Source: Euryarchaeota archaeon TMED173 (GTDB taxonomy: Archaea > Thermoplasmatota > Poseidoniia > Poseidoniales > Thalassarchaeaceae). From it: a DNA stretch of 41,618 nt. Of the stretch, positions 1 through 7,783 are shown piece after piece. The position numbers were made by a program, and so were the translations under genes. Each line of letters begins with the position of its first letter. The stretch's first letter is position 1. A model generated the notes under the pieces. It was not told the origin of the DNA. It did not search any database and worked only from the letters and a program-made list of their open reading frames with translations. The stretch is from contig NHHW01000006.1 of assembly GCA_002172185.1 (NCBI GenBank), positions 8,917-50,534 on the forward strand. The letters run 5' to 3'.

Positions 1-900
1 GCACAGACTAAGGAACACGCCTTCCTTGCGAAGGTTCTCGGAGTAAAGGAGCTAATAGTCAACATCAATAAGATGGACATTAGTGGAGTTGACTGGTCCC
101 AGGATAAGTATAACAGCGCAGTTGAGGAGGTTTCCAATCTACTGAAGATGGCAGGATTTAACCCAACCGATATCCCATTCATCCCATGCAGCGCTCTGGC
201 CGGAGATAACATCTTCAGCAAGAGCGATAACACACCATGGTACAGTGGACCAACTCTGTTCGATGCAATCGATGGTGTCGAGATGCCACCCAAGCCTACG
301 GACAGGCCCCTTAGACTTCCTATCCAAGATGTATACAAGATCAGTGGAATAGGCACAGTCCCTGTAGGAAAGGTAGAGACTGGAATTCTACACTCCGGGA
401 AGACTGTCGTCTTCAATCCAAGTCAGAAGTCCGCTGAAGTCAAGAGCATAGAGATGCATCATACTATCCACGAGAAGGCTGAACCAGGAGATAACGTCGG
501 ATTCAACGTACGTGGTCTTGCTGCTACGGACATCCGTCGAGGAGACGTAGCCGGATACTCAGAAAGTGAGCCTGCCTTCGTAAGACACGACGAGACATTC
601 GTAGGACAGATCCAGTTGATGGATATCCCCAAAGCAATCGGAGCGGGATATACTCCAGTATTCCACGCACACACTTCACAGGTCGCAGTTAGGTTCGTCG
701 AACTATTGGAGAACTCCAAGACTAAAGAGGCAAATCCAGCTTTCTTGAAGACAGGAGATGCTGCACTAGTTAGATTCGCACCTACAAAGCCAATGGCAAT
801 CGAGCAGATGGATGCATTCCCCGAACTATCTCGTTTCGCTGTCCGTGATATGGGTAAGACAGTAGCTGCCGGCGTCTGCATGAAGATCGAGAAGAAGTAG
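1..900 (+). CDS. tuf: Elongation factor 1-alpha, C-terminal part (N-terminus outside window)
   Basis: The open frame enters from the left edge and ends at a TAG at 898-900, giving 299 residues. It is the translational GTPase that delivers aminoacyl-tRNA to the ribosome. The guanine-specificity motif NKMD lies at fragment residues 23-26 and the later IPCSALAGDN stretch fits the G5 region. Domains 2 and 3 follow, with recognisable EF-1A segments such as VPVGKVETGIL, EPGDNVGFNVRG and RFAVRDMGKTVAAGV. The P-loop and switch regions lie off the window, so this is partial at its 5' end. uS10 follows 16 bp downstream, as in the archaeal str operon order. Confidence 0.97.
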   Translation, partial: AQTKEHAFLAKVLGVKELIVNINKMDISGVDWSQDKYNSAVEEVSNLLKMAGFNPTDIPFIPCSALAGDNIFSKSDNTPWYSGPTLFDAIDGVEMPPKPTDRPLRLPIQDVYKISGIGTVPVGKVETGILHSGKTVVFNPSQKSAEVKSIEMHHTIHEKAEPGDNVGFNVRGLAATDIRRGDVAGYSESEPAFVRHDETFVGQIQLMDIPKAIGAGYTPVFHAHTSQVAVRFVELLENSKTKEANPAFLKTGDAALVRFAPTKPMAIEQMDAFPELSRFAVRDMGKTVAAGVCMKIEKK

Positions 901-916
901 ACGACTGGTGAAACTA

Positions 917-1246
917 ATGCCGGTCGTCACTACAATCAAGTTGACTGGCGAAAATCACCAAGACGTTGATCTGGTCTGTCAGCAGATTAAGGCTATTTCA
1001 GACGAGACTGGAGTTAATCTAAGAGGCCCCATTCCGCTACCTACCAGGAGGTTGGTAGTTCCTTGCCGGAAAAGCCCGGATGGTGAGGGTTCAGAAACAT
1101 GGGACCACTGGGAGATGAGAATCCATAAGAGGCTTCTAGAATTGGTAACAAATTCCGCAAAAGATGAGAAGTCACTGAGAAAGGTTCTGAGAATACCAAT
1201 TCCAGATTCTGTAACCATAGAACTATCTCTAAGGAATCTAAACTGA
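917..1246 (+). CDS. rpsJ: 30S ribosomal protein uS10 (S10)
   Basis: Small-subunit head protein of 109 residues. The segment GPIPLPTRRLVVPCRKSPDGEG matches the conserved uS10 loop, and the ends ELSLRNLN and HKRLLELV fit the family. I chose the ATG at 917 because a GGTGA at 907-911 lies at a suitable distance; an in-frame GTG at 908 would add three residues. It directly follows the EF-1A gene and is probably co-transcribed with it. Its stop is 2 bp from the stop of the convergent peptidase gene, so there is no room for a separate terminator. Confidence 0.95.
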   Translation: MPVVTTIKLTGENHQDVDLVCQQIKAISDETGVNLRGPIPLPTRRLVVPCRKSPDGEGSETWDHWEMRIHKRLLELVTNSAKDEKSLRKVLRIPIPDSVTIELSLRNLN

Positions 1247-1248
1247 AT

Positions 1249-2595
1249 TTAGTTCAATGCCTCTTCTCTAGCTAGTGATCCCATTGGGTCCCAAGCAGGA
1301 AGTACTACTGGTTCTTGTTTCAAGCCCTCTTTCATTTTGGCACTCAGGAACTTCTTTGACGCAGCAATTTCAAACATATGCTCATCAAACCAATTGTCGT
1401 TCATAGTATAGAATCCTTTTACCCCACTCTCATCGGAACCCCATGAATTCTCAACTCTCCATCTTCTTGGTTCACCTTCAACTACATCGACTCCAGTAAA
1501 TAGCATTGCATGTGTCATCATTGTTTGTCCAAAGCGTAAACGATTAGCCTTTTCCATTCCGAATCTAATTCCATACAGATCTTCAAATTCGTATAAATTA
1601 GCATCCCAAAGACCCTTTTTCCTCTCCATCTGCTTACCCACGTCACAACCCATCCATACCGGCTCACCATCCTCTAGAATCCGTTGAGTTACTTTCTTCA
1701 TCTCCCCAGTTGGTACGTTAAGATATACTACTGGAGGTCCTCCTACAACATTCTGGAGGTAATCCACTGTATATGTTCGATAATATTCGTTCCTGGGGTC
1801 ATTGACTATGCAAACGTAGTTTTCCCAATCGATCTCAACATACTCTTTGGCAAACTCCAATGGAGTCATCTCCCCCTTTCTATGGAATTTCTTATCTTTG
1901 TCGTGCCATTGCCAATCAAACCTCTCTGGCGGGGTTCCCAGATGGATGCACAGTATCCTCCAAATTTCTTCCATTCTAGATTCTTTGTGAGAACGAGCTC
2001 CATCAATCGATCCATTTTTTTCTATAATCTCTCTAATTTCGCTGGCTGTTGTTCTTAGGATATCTTTCAGAATTGTATTCATTGCTCGGGTATTACTGCT
2101 GCTGTGAGACTCTGGATAAGCAGACATTGGGACTAAACCATGTTTTCTGATTAGGTTTGTTGCCATGTTCCATTGTCCCCCATCTCCGATAGGATCGCTA
2201 AGAAGAAAGTGAATTGTCCTATCATCTACAGGAAGACTAGAGGTTTCCAGAATTGCTTCTAAGAAGTGGTTTGACCTCTCTAGTTTGTCCCAAAAATGTA
2301 TGTGAGACTGACTAAATTCAAAATTCTTGACATTCATCTTCTTCATAGCACCAACTCTGAAGAGATTCAATGTTGCGAATAGCCAGCACCTGCCACTTCT
2401 TCTTTGGTTTGTAACACTCCACTCATCCAATTTTATGCTGAATGAAAAGTCAGTGTTCTGAACAACTTCTCTACTTAGAGCTAGAGACGTTAAAGCAGTA
2501 TTGCTTATCGCATTCTGAGCAACTCTGGCAGATGGATCGGAGTCGAAAGCTTCTCTAAACCTCTTAATTTCTCCACCAGTCACTCCTTCATTCAA
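1249..2595 (-). CDS. pepC: C1-family cysteine aminopeptidase (bleomycin hydrolase / PepC type)
   Basis: Papain-fold self-compartmentalising cytosolic aminopeptidase of 448 residues, the usual length for the family. The catalytic cysteine is C70 in TNQRRSGRCWLFA. The histidine lies in THAMLFTGVDVV and the asparagine in RVENSWGSDESG. The C-terminal tail (VVLPAWDPMGSLA and the last residues) matches the arm that in bleomycin hydrolase reaches into the active site and sets exopeptidase specificity. The start is a TTG at 2595 preceded by GGTGAG; no in-frame ATG lies nearby. It follows the GINS gene on the same strand by 55 bp and may share its transcript. A role in peptide recycling is inferred from the family. 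Confidence 0.93.
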   Translation of the reverse strand: MNEGVTGGEIKRFREAFDSDPSARVAQNAISNTALTSLALSREVVQNTDFSFSIKLDEWSVTNQRRSGRCWLFATLNLFRVGAMKKMNVKNFEFSQSHIHFWDKLERSNHFLEAILETSSLPVDDRTIHFLLSDPIGDGGQWNMATNLIRKHGLVPMSAYPESHSSSNTRAMNTILKDILRTTASEIREIIEKNGSIDGARSHKESRMEEIWRILCIHLGTPPERFDWQWHDKDKKFHRKGEMTPLEFAKEYVEIDWENYVCIVNDPRNEYYRTYTVDYLQNVVGGPPVVYLNVPTGEMKKVTQRILEDGEPVWMGCDVGKQMERKKGLWDANLYEFEDLYGIRFGMEKANRLRFGQTMMTHAMLFTGVDVVEGEPRRWRVENSWGSDESGVKGFYTMNDNWFDEHMFEIAASKKFLSAKMKEGLKQEPVVLPAWDPMGSLAREEALN

Positions 2596-2650
2596 AATCT
2601 CACCACACCTGTTTGCTGTCGGAGGTCGGAGAGAGTTAGTAATTGCCCTA

Positions 2651-3595
2651 TCATATAGGGGCAGCTTCAGCTAGTCCCGCTGAAATCAGAATCTCCGCAA
2701 TCAATGAAGGACACGATTCAATATCTCCTTCAGTAAGTTTGACCTCGGAACCATCAGCCATTAGGATCGGATCTTGGACATCTTTGAGAACTTTAATTCG
2801 TAACAAATCACTGTTTTTGTCGATATCGTCATTCCGGATACTTCGAGACTCAGCACTGGAGGCAGCATGTTCGGGAAAATCGTCCATCTCTCTGATTCGA
2901 TCTTCTTCATCGAAATCTGGCTCCCTCCATTCCCTCTCTTTACTAGGAAGACGAATGCTCTTATCCGCCTCTTCTAAATTATTATCAGTGAAATCAGTTA
3001 AGGTATCAGAAATTTCTGAAACTGTAGACTCTAAATCTGAATCGGAGGATCCTAGCATCGAAGACCAGGAAGTCGTAATCTTGTACTTCTCCGATAATTC
3101 CCTGATGCCATTATAGAATACTCTCTCAGAAGGATCAAACTTGCTCCAATCTAGTGTTTGGAAGCTTTTCATACTTCTTTCCGTATTATTCGATTCTAGT
3201 AGACTTGACGAAACTGAATGTCGAGTGAATGCATTCAAACGCATTCTGGTTAGATCTCTGACACAGGTCCTTGCTACCCCAAGTCTTCTAGATAGTAGTT
3301 GAGCCTTAGCCGTCATACCCTCGTCTCTTACCGTCTCAGAGAGTTCTGTTTCCATATTTCTTAGTAGCTGACCAACTGCGTCCCAAAAGCTCATTCCATC
3401 GGGCATTGCTACCTCAACCGGGCTATCACTGCTCTTCTGTCTTCTAGTGACTTCAATCAATGATTTGTGAACTGCTTCAAGCTCACCTTTTGATAGTCTT
3501 CGAGGACTCGAACCGGAAATCATCTTCGCAACCAGTTGGTCTTCCCACAGAGGAGATACATCAACAATTCCTAAGAAAAAACAAAAGTCAGCCAT
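2651..3595 (-). CDS. GINS complex subunit, Gins51 (Sld5/Psf1)-like
   Basis: Replisome factor expected to bind MCM and the GAN/Cdc45-like nuclease at the replication fork. The middle helical region (LLSRRLGVARTCVRDL, then FDPSERVFYNGIRELSEKYK) fits the GINS A domain. The last 50 residues (LLRIKVLKDVQDPILMADG, then LTEGDIESCPSLIAEILI and AGLAEAAPI) fit the small beta-rich B domain, which is C-terminal as in archaeal Gins51. An acidic, serine-rich linker of about 100 residues separates them, making the protein longer than most archaeal GINS subunits. The start ATG at 3595 has no clear ribosome-binding site, so leaderless translation is possible. The call rests on motif recognition. Confidence 0.75.
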   Translation of the reverse strand: MADFCFFLGIVDVSPLWEDQLVAKMISGSSPRRLSKGELEAVHKSLIEVTRRQKSSDSPVEVAMPDGMSFWDAVGQLLRNMETELSETVRDEGMTAKAQLLSRRLGVARTCVRDLTRMRLNAFTRHSVSSSLLESNNTERSMKSFQTLDWSKFDPSERVFYNGIRELSEKYKITTSWSSMLGSSDSDLESTVSEISDTLTDFTDNNLEEADKSIRLPSKEREWREPDFDEEDRIREMDDFPEHAASSAESRSIRNDDIDKNSDLLRIKVLKDVQDPILMADGSEVKLTEGDIESCPSLIAEILISAGLAEAAPI

Positions 3596-3600
3596 CCGCG

Positions 3601-3610
3601 AAAATAAAAT
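3601..3610 (+). promoter_or_regulatory. Putative TATA box of tRNA-Leu
   Basis: The A/T stretch AAAATAAAAT is centred about 27 bp before the first tRNA base, the normal spacing for an archaeal TATA element. It lies in the spacer between the divergent GINS gene and the tRNA. Confidence 0.45.
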
Positions 3611-3632
3611 CTACGATTACTCTCCGAGAGGT

Positions 3633-3717
3633 GCAGGTGTACCCGAGTGGTCAAAGGGGGAGGGCTCAAGATCCTCTGCATAGCGCTTCGCAGGTTCGAA
3701 TCCTGCCGCCTGCACCA
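3633..3717 (+). tRNA. tRNA-Leu (anticodon CAA), CCA encoded
   Basis: The acceptor arms GCAGGTG and CGCCTGC pair with one G-U. The D arm is CCC/GGG with AGTGGTCAAAG in the loop. The anticodon stem GAGGG/TCCTC carries the loop CTCAAGA, giving CAA, which reads UUG leucine codons. A long variable arm follows, then the T arm GCAGG-TTCGAAT-CCTGC, discriminator A and an encoded CCA at 3715-3717. The class II variable arm and the discriminator A both agree with leucine. No intron is seen. Confidence 0.95.
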
Positions 3718-3729
3718 AAGTGTTGTAAA

Positions 3730-4443
3730 CTAATCCAAAAGAGCCCTTAGTAGCTCAACTGCACCATCTAAGCCCATATGATGGGTTATACAATCAGCAG
3801 AAGCAACAACTTCTGGGAACTTATCATCTACTGCTACGGAGTAACCGACTAAATCGAACATTGGAATGTCATTAGGGGCGTCTCCGCATGCAATTACTCT
3901 TGATGGATCGATCCCTCGTTGCTGTAATGCTATTTTCAGACCGTTTGCTTTGTTTATCCCCGGTTTGGCTATATGAACCGCGAAGCCTGTCGGAACAACC
4001 TCTAAATCCGACCACTCGCTATTTTCGATCAGCCTCTTCATAATCTCGAATTCTTCCGTTTCTTTAAGGCACCATTCGGTTTCTCTCCATCTGTTCGACT
4101 CTATTCCCTTCGGATCCAAACCTTGAATTTTTGTCGCTAACCACTCTGAAGCCTCCCTAGCTCTGGTCCCATCAGAAAGTGAATGAATTGCATGACCTTC
4201 CAAGCTATCCCAAACCATTCCTCCGTTTTCAGCCACTATGAAGCCATTAGCCCCTATTGCTTGAATTATCGGGGTAACGTTTGGTAGAGTTCTCCCTGAC
4301 GCAAGAGAAACTGTCATGACCTCCCTATCTACTCTCCTGACTAGTTCAACTAATTCGTTGTGGAATCCATCTGAATCTAGTAGGGTACCGTCCACATCAA
4401 ATACAATCATATCCCAATTTTCCTTATCAGGAATCTCTACCAT
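3730..4443 (-). CDS. HAD-superfamily phosphatase, archaeal phosphoglycolate phosphatase-like
   Basis: Predicted Mg-dependent cytosolic phosphatase of 237 residues with a Cof/SPP-type (HAD IIB) layout. Motif I is DMIVFDVDGTLLDSD with the nucleophile and acid aspartates. Motif II is SLASGRT. A late lysine lies in KPGINKANGL, and motif IV is VIACGDAPNDIPMFD. The order and length fit the archaeal phosphoglycolate phosphatase family, but sugar phosphatases share this architecture, so the substrate is not settled. I chose the ATG at 4443; an upstream ATG at 4500 would add a cysteine-rich, non-homologous extension. It diverges from the metal ATPase gene with about 80 bp between starts. Confidence 0.85.
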   Translation of the reverse strand: MVEIPDKENWDMIVFDVDGTLLDSDGFHNELVELVRRVDREVMTVSLASGRTLPNVTPIIQAIGANGFIVAENGGMVWDSLEGHAIHSLSDGTRAREASEWLATKIQGLDPKGIESNRWRETEWCLKETEEFEIMKRLIENSEWSDLEVVPTGFAVHIAKPGINKANGLKIALQQRGIDPSRVIACGDAPNDIPMFDLVGYSVAVDDKFPEVVASADCITHHMGLDGAVELLRALLD

Positions 4444-4524
4444 GGCTTTGCGAACTATCATGCATACAAGATTCCATCGACAGAGAAACATTACGTTCAA
4501 GCGATAGTAAACTTTCGAGCAATC

Positions 4525-7269
4525 GTGTCAGAAGACTTTGATGACTTCGCGGACTTCCTCATCCTAGATGACGAAGAGGAGGAGAATAATTCAGAAAATA
4601 TAAGGAAGAAAGATACATTCAGACTACCCAAATTTGGTATTTCTAAGAATCCCCCAAAAATCTCCAATGATGAAAATTTAATCATGGAAGATCAATATGG
4701 TGACCATGGTCTCCAGATTTATCTGGACGGGACTTACAAGTTTGAATGGCCAATATCAGGGATGGACTGTGCAGATTGTGCAATGAAAGCAAACTGGGCT
4801 GTGCAGAGACTTCCCGGTGTCGAGTCCAGTAATTTCTCAGTTTCTGACGGGTCCGTCGAAATTACAATAGATATTTCTGTTGGATCCACCTCAAGAGCGT
4901 CATCAGTACTTTCCAGCTTGGGTCATGAGCCTGATGTGGGATGGCTGAGAGTCGTAGGGCAGAATCCAGAAAAAATTTCCTCCATACATGGGATTGACGT
5001 AAGTGAATTGAAAGAATGGCTTCTAAATGTCCCCGGAGTCCTTAATGTAGCTACAAGCAATGGAAGGATAGAAATCCAAAAGGTTCAGATGGAACAAGTA
5101 GAACTGAGAAAATCTGTTGAACAAAAAATGGATGAAATTCTAGGAAATGGGCATTCTCTGGAAAAATTTAGCAGTTCAGGTTTCAGAAAGGATCAGATTC
5201 AACTAATCTCTTCTATTCTAGTAATCCCACTAATTTTCCTTGTTTCATTTTTAGAAAATACAGATTTTTTTCCAGATGTAATCGCGTGGGTAATATCCCT
5301 GGGGGGAATTATTCTTGCAGGACAGTTTCTATTCCAAGAGGCATTAGCTAGTCTGAAGAATAGTCTGATAGGATTCCAAGTACTAGTTTCTATGGCCATA
5401 ATCGGAGCATTCTGCTTAGGAGAATTAGTTGAGGCTCTTCTGGTCGTTTCATTGGTCTCCTTCGCATCCCATCTAGAGAATAGGGCACTTATCAGAGCAA
5501 GAGAATCTATGCAAGGAGGACTAGATCGGTTACCTAGGATGGCACGACTATCAACTACAGGTAAACAAAATAAATCTGGTGTGAGGAATCTGATGGTGAT
5601 TATGCCTATCGAGGTAACGACTCCTCAATCTCATTTTCCACAAGATGAATTAACTCCTCAATCTCATTTTCCACAAGATGAATTAATCCCCGTAGAAGCA
5701 CTGGAAGTAGGGGATTTAGTAGAGATCAGATCTGGAGAGATTGTCCCTGTAGACGGAGTGATAATTGAAGGAGAAGGGGCTATAGATAGAGCACCCTTGA
5801 CAGGAGAGCCTATTCCAATATCTGTAAAGAAAGGAGATAGAGTTGAGGCTGGCTTATCACTCACAAGAGGTCCATTGGTAGTGAAATCAGAGGCAGTAGG
5901 AAGAGGAACAAGACTCTCGAATCTAATCAAATTAGTTAGACACTACAAGGACAAACCCACAAGGACACAGAGTATTATCGAGAGATTTACTCTTATTTGG
6001 ACGCCATTGGTTGTATTCGCTTCTCCAGCTATCGGATTTCTAATCCATCCCGGATCTCCTGAACAGGCAATTCTTACTACATTATTGCTTTGGGTTGTCT
6101 CATGTCCTTGCTCCCTTCTTTTAGCATCTCCAGTACCACATGCTGCAGCCTTGACTACGGCTTCATCGTTCGGACTAATTGCTAGAGGAGGAGACGTTCT
6201 AGAGTCAGCTGCAGAGGTGGAGATAGCTTTACTCGATAAGACTGGAACTTTGACTACTGGAAACCCTACAATATCCAATATATTTGTAGTAAACGGGGAA
6301 AATGAGGAAAGAGTTCTAAGAATCTCAGCAGGCCTAGAATCTCGTTCAAATCATCCATATGCAAAGACAATTATCAACGAAGCAGAGAAGCGATCTCTTG
6401 AGCCAATGAAGATCACTCAAATCAAAGATGGAGAAGCAGGAGTTACAGGGAAACTCGGAGAAAAAACTGCGATTTTCGGTAGATCTGATTGGCTTATTTC
6501 AGAAGGAACCAGGGTCCCCCAAGAAATTCAAAGTATATTGAATGAATCTAGGAAATCAGGAAGTGGTGTAAGCCTTCTATCATTAGACTATTCTGTTATT
6601 GCGATATTTGAATTCACTCATGATGATGCTAGAAACGGGGTTAGAGAAGCGATTAGAGAATTTGAATCTCTTGGAGTTACTGTGGAGATAATCAGTGGTG
6701 ATGAGCAATCCAGTGTTGAAGAATTTACTCGTTCAATTGGATTAGAACGAGCATTGTGTATGGGGGGTGTTAACCCAGAAGAAAAGGCACAATATGTCAC
6801 TGAAAAAACAGCAGTGAAGAGAACCATGATGGCTGGCGATGGATTTAATGATGCGGGTGCACTTGCAGCTGCAGATATTGGAGTGGCGATAGGAAGTGGA
6901 GATCAGGTGAATCTAGATGCTGCAGATATCTTAATTCCAGGAGAAGATCCAAGAGCACTATCAAAAATGATAGGTCTCGCAAAGAGGACAAGAAGGGTTG
7001 TTTTTGCGAATATCACTATCTCGGTAATGGTCACATTGTTCTTAGTTTCTACTGTTTTGATGGGATTCGAAATAAATCTTGCATTGGGCATAGCATTGCA
7101 CGAGATCAGCGTAATAATCGTTATTTTGAATGGAATGTGGGTATCTGGTTCTGAAACTAGTAGGTTTTCGAATCTTAGAGCTCTAGTGATGGATATTTTT
7201 TCTGATATTTCAGAGATTTGGAGTATATTTGTACATTATTTGCCAAAAGACACATCGTCGACCGCTTGA
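4525..7269 (+). CDS. Heavy-metal-transporting P1B-type ATPase
   Basis: Membrane ATPase of 914 residues that exports soft or transition metal ions. In order: an acidic 60-residue N-tail; a metal-binding HMA domain with GMDCADC (C82, C85); a second HMA-like repeat lacking the CxxC; membrane helices; an actuator domain with LTGEP; the intramembrane CPC motif (C527-P528-C529); the phosphorylated D571 in DKTGTLT; the HP pair at 610-611; the hinge GDGFNDA at 771-777; and two final helices. CPC suggests Cu, Ag, Zn or Cd, but the last helix has HEIS around H859, closer to Zn/Co/Cd-type pumps than to copper pumps. The start is a GTG. The actuator domain holds a perfect tandem duplication at codons 366-387. 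Confidence 0.93.
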   Translation: MSEDFDDFADFLILDDEEEENNSENIRKKDTFRLPKFGISKNPPKISNDENLIMEDQYGDHGLQIYLDGTYKFEWPISGMDCADCAMKANWAVQRLPGVESSNFSVSDGSVEITIDISVGSTSRASSVLSSLGHEPDVGWLRVVGQNPEKISSIHGIDVSELKEWLLNVPGVLNVATSNGRIEIQKVQMEQVELRKSVEQKMDEILGNGHSLEKFSSSGFRKDQIQLISSILVIPLIFLVSFLENTDFFPDVIAWVISLGGIILAGQFLFQEALASLKNSLIGFQVLVSMAIIGAFCLGELVEALLVVSLVSFASHLENRALIRARESMQGGLDRLPRMARLSTTGKQNKSGVRNLMVIMPIEVTTPQSHFPQDELTPQSHFPQDELIPVEALEVGDLVEIRSGEIVPVDGVIIEGEGAIDRAPLTGEPIPISVKKGDRVEAGLSLTRGPLVVKSEAVGRGTRLSNLIKLVRHYKDKPTRTQSIIERFTLIWTPLVVFASPAIGFLIHPGSPEQAILTTLLLWVVSCPCSLLLASPVPHAAALTTASSFGLIARGGDVLESAAEVEIALLDKTGTLTTGNPTISNIFVVNGENEERVLRISAGLESRSNHPYAKTIINEAEKRSLEPMKITQIKDGEAGVTGKLGEKTAIFGRSDWLISEGTRVPQEIQSILNESRKSGSGVSLLSLDYSVIAIFEFTHDDARNGVREAIREFESLGVTVEIISGDEQSSVEEFTRSIGLERALCMGGVNPEEKAQYVTEKTAVKRTMMAGDGFNDAGALAAADIGVAIGSGDQVNLDAADILIPGEDPRALSKMIGLAKRTRRVVFANITISVMVTLFLVSTVLMGFEINLALGIALHEISVIIVILNGMWVSGSETSRFSNLRALVMDIFSDISEIWSIFVHYLPKDTSSTA
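5620..5685 (+). repeat. Perfect 33-bp in-frame tandem duplication inside the P-type ATPase
   Basis: Two identical 33-bp copies (5620-5652 and 5653-5685) encode TPQSHFPQDEL twice in a row within an actuator-domain loop, just before the VGDLVEIRSGEIVPVDG segment. The copies match at every base, including third codon positions, which points to a recent duplication. Confidence 0.95.
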
Positions 7270-7294
7270 TTAAGTGGTGATATTTCCCATATTC

Positions 7295-7684
7295 ATGGCA
7301 CCACCGGAAGTAGAGTCAAAGATAGCTCCTCCATTAGTCAATTGTGTACAGTGCGAGGGAATGCTTCCTCAGGGTCTGGGGGAAATTGAGTGTGTCCTTT
7401 GTGGTGCGATGTGTAGAGTAACTCATCAGCCCACAGTAGACGCTCTGTTCAACGAAAAGGTCCAGTGTCCAATTTGTATGACGGTAGTCGAGGCAGGAAC
7501 AGACCAAAGACCGGTCGATCTAACATGTGGAGCTTGCTCTGGAATATTCACACTCAAAGAAAAGATCGCAAAGGTCGAGATTCAGTGTCCTTCCTGCGAG
7601 GCAAATCTTAGGATCAGACCTCGCCCAGGAAAGAGAGAATTGACATGCCCAGGATGTCAGAATTCATTCAATGTGACATTCTAG
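7295..7684 (+). CDS. Small protein with three predicted zinc ribbons
   Basis: A 129-residue protein with six CxxC knuckles in regular order (CVQC, CVLC, CPIC, CGAC, CPSC, CPGC), enough cysteines for three zinc ribbons. No catalytic domain or membrane segment is visible, so it may bind nucleic acid or a partner protein. I chose the ATG at 7295 (MAPPEVE); an in-frame GTG at 7274 would add a hydrophobic VIFPIF stretch. It lies 25 bp after the metal ATPase on the same strand. A role in metal handling would be guesswork based on position alone. I do not recognise a named family. Confidence 0.75.
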   Translation: MAPPEVESKIAPPLVNCVQCEGMLPQGLGEIECVLCGAMCRVTHQPTVDALFNEKVQCPICMTVVEAGTDQRPVDLTCGACSGIFTLKEKIAKVEIQCPSCEANLRIRPRPGKRELTCPGCQNSFNVTF

Positions 7685-7783
7685 TGCCCAGTTGATAAGA
7701 ACCCTCAAAACCGCATTTTGATGTTGGATTCAACCCCCTTGTCTCAAATACCCCGAAAAGTGCCCGGGATTGGGGATGGGTAA

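Noticed and set aside
3460-3750. Open frame over tRNA-Leu (contains YPSGQRGRAQDPL)
   Set aside because: It translates the tRNA-Leu sequence and overlaps the start of the GINS gene antisense; no protein family fits.
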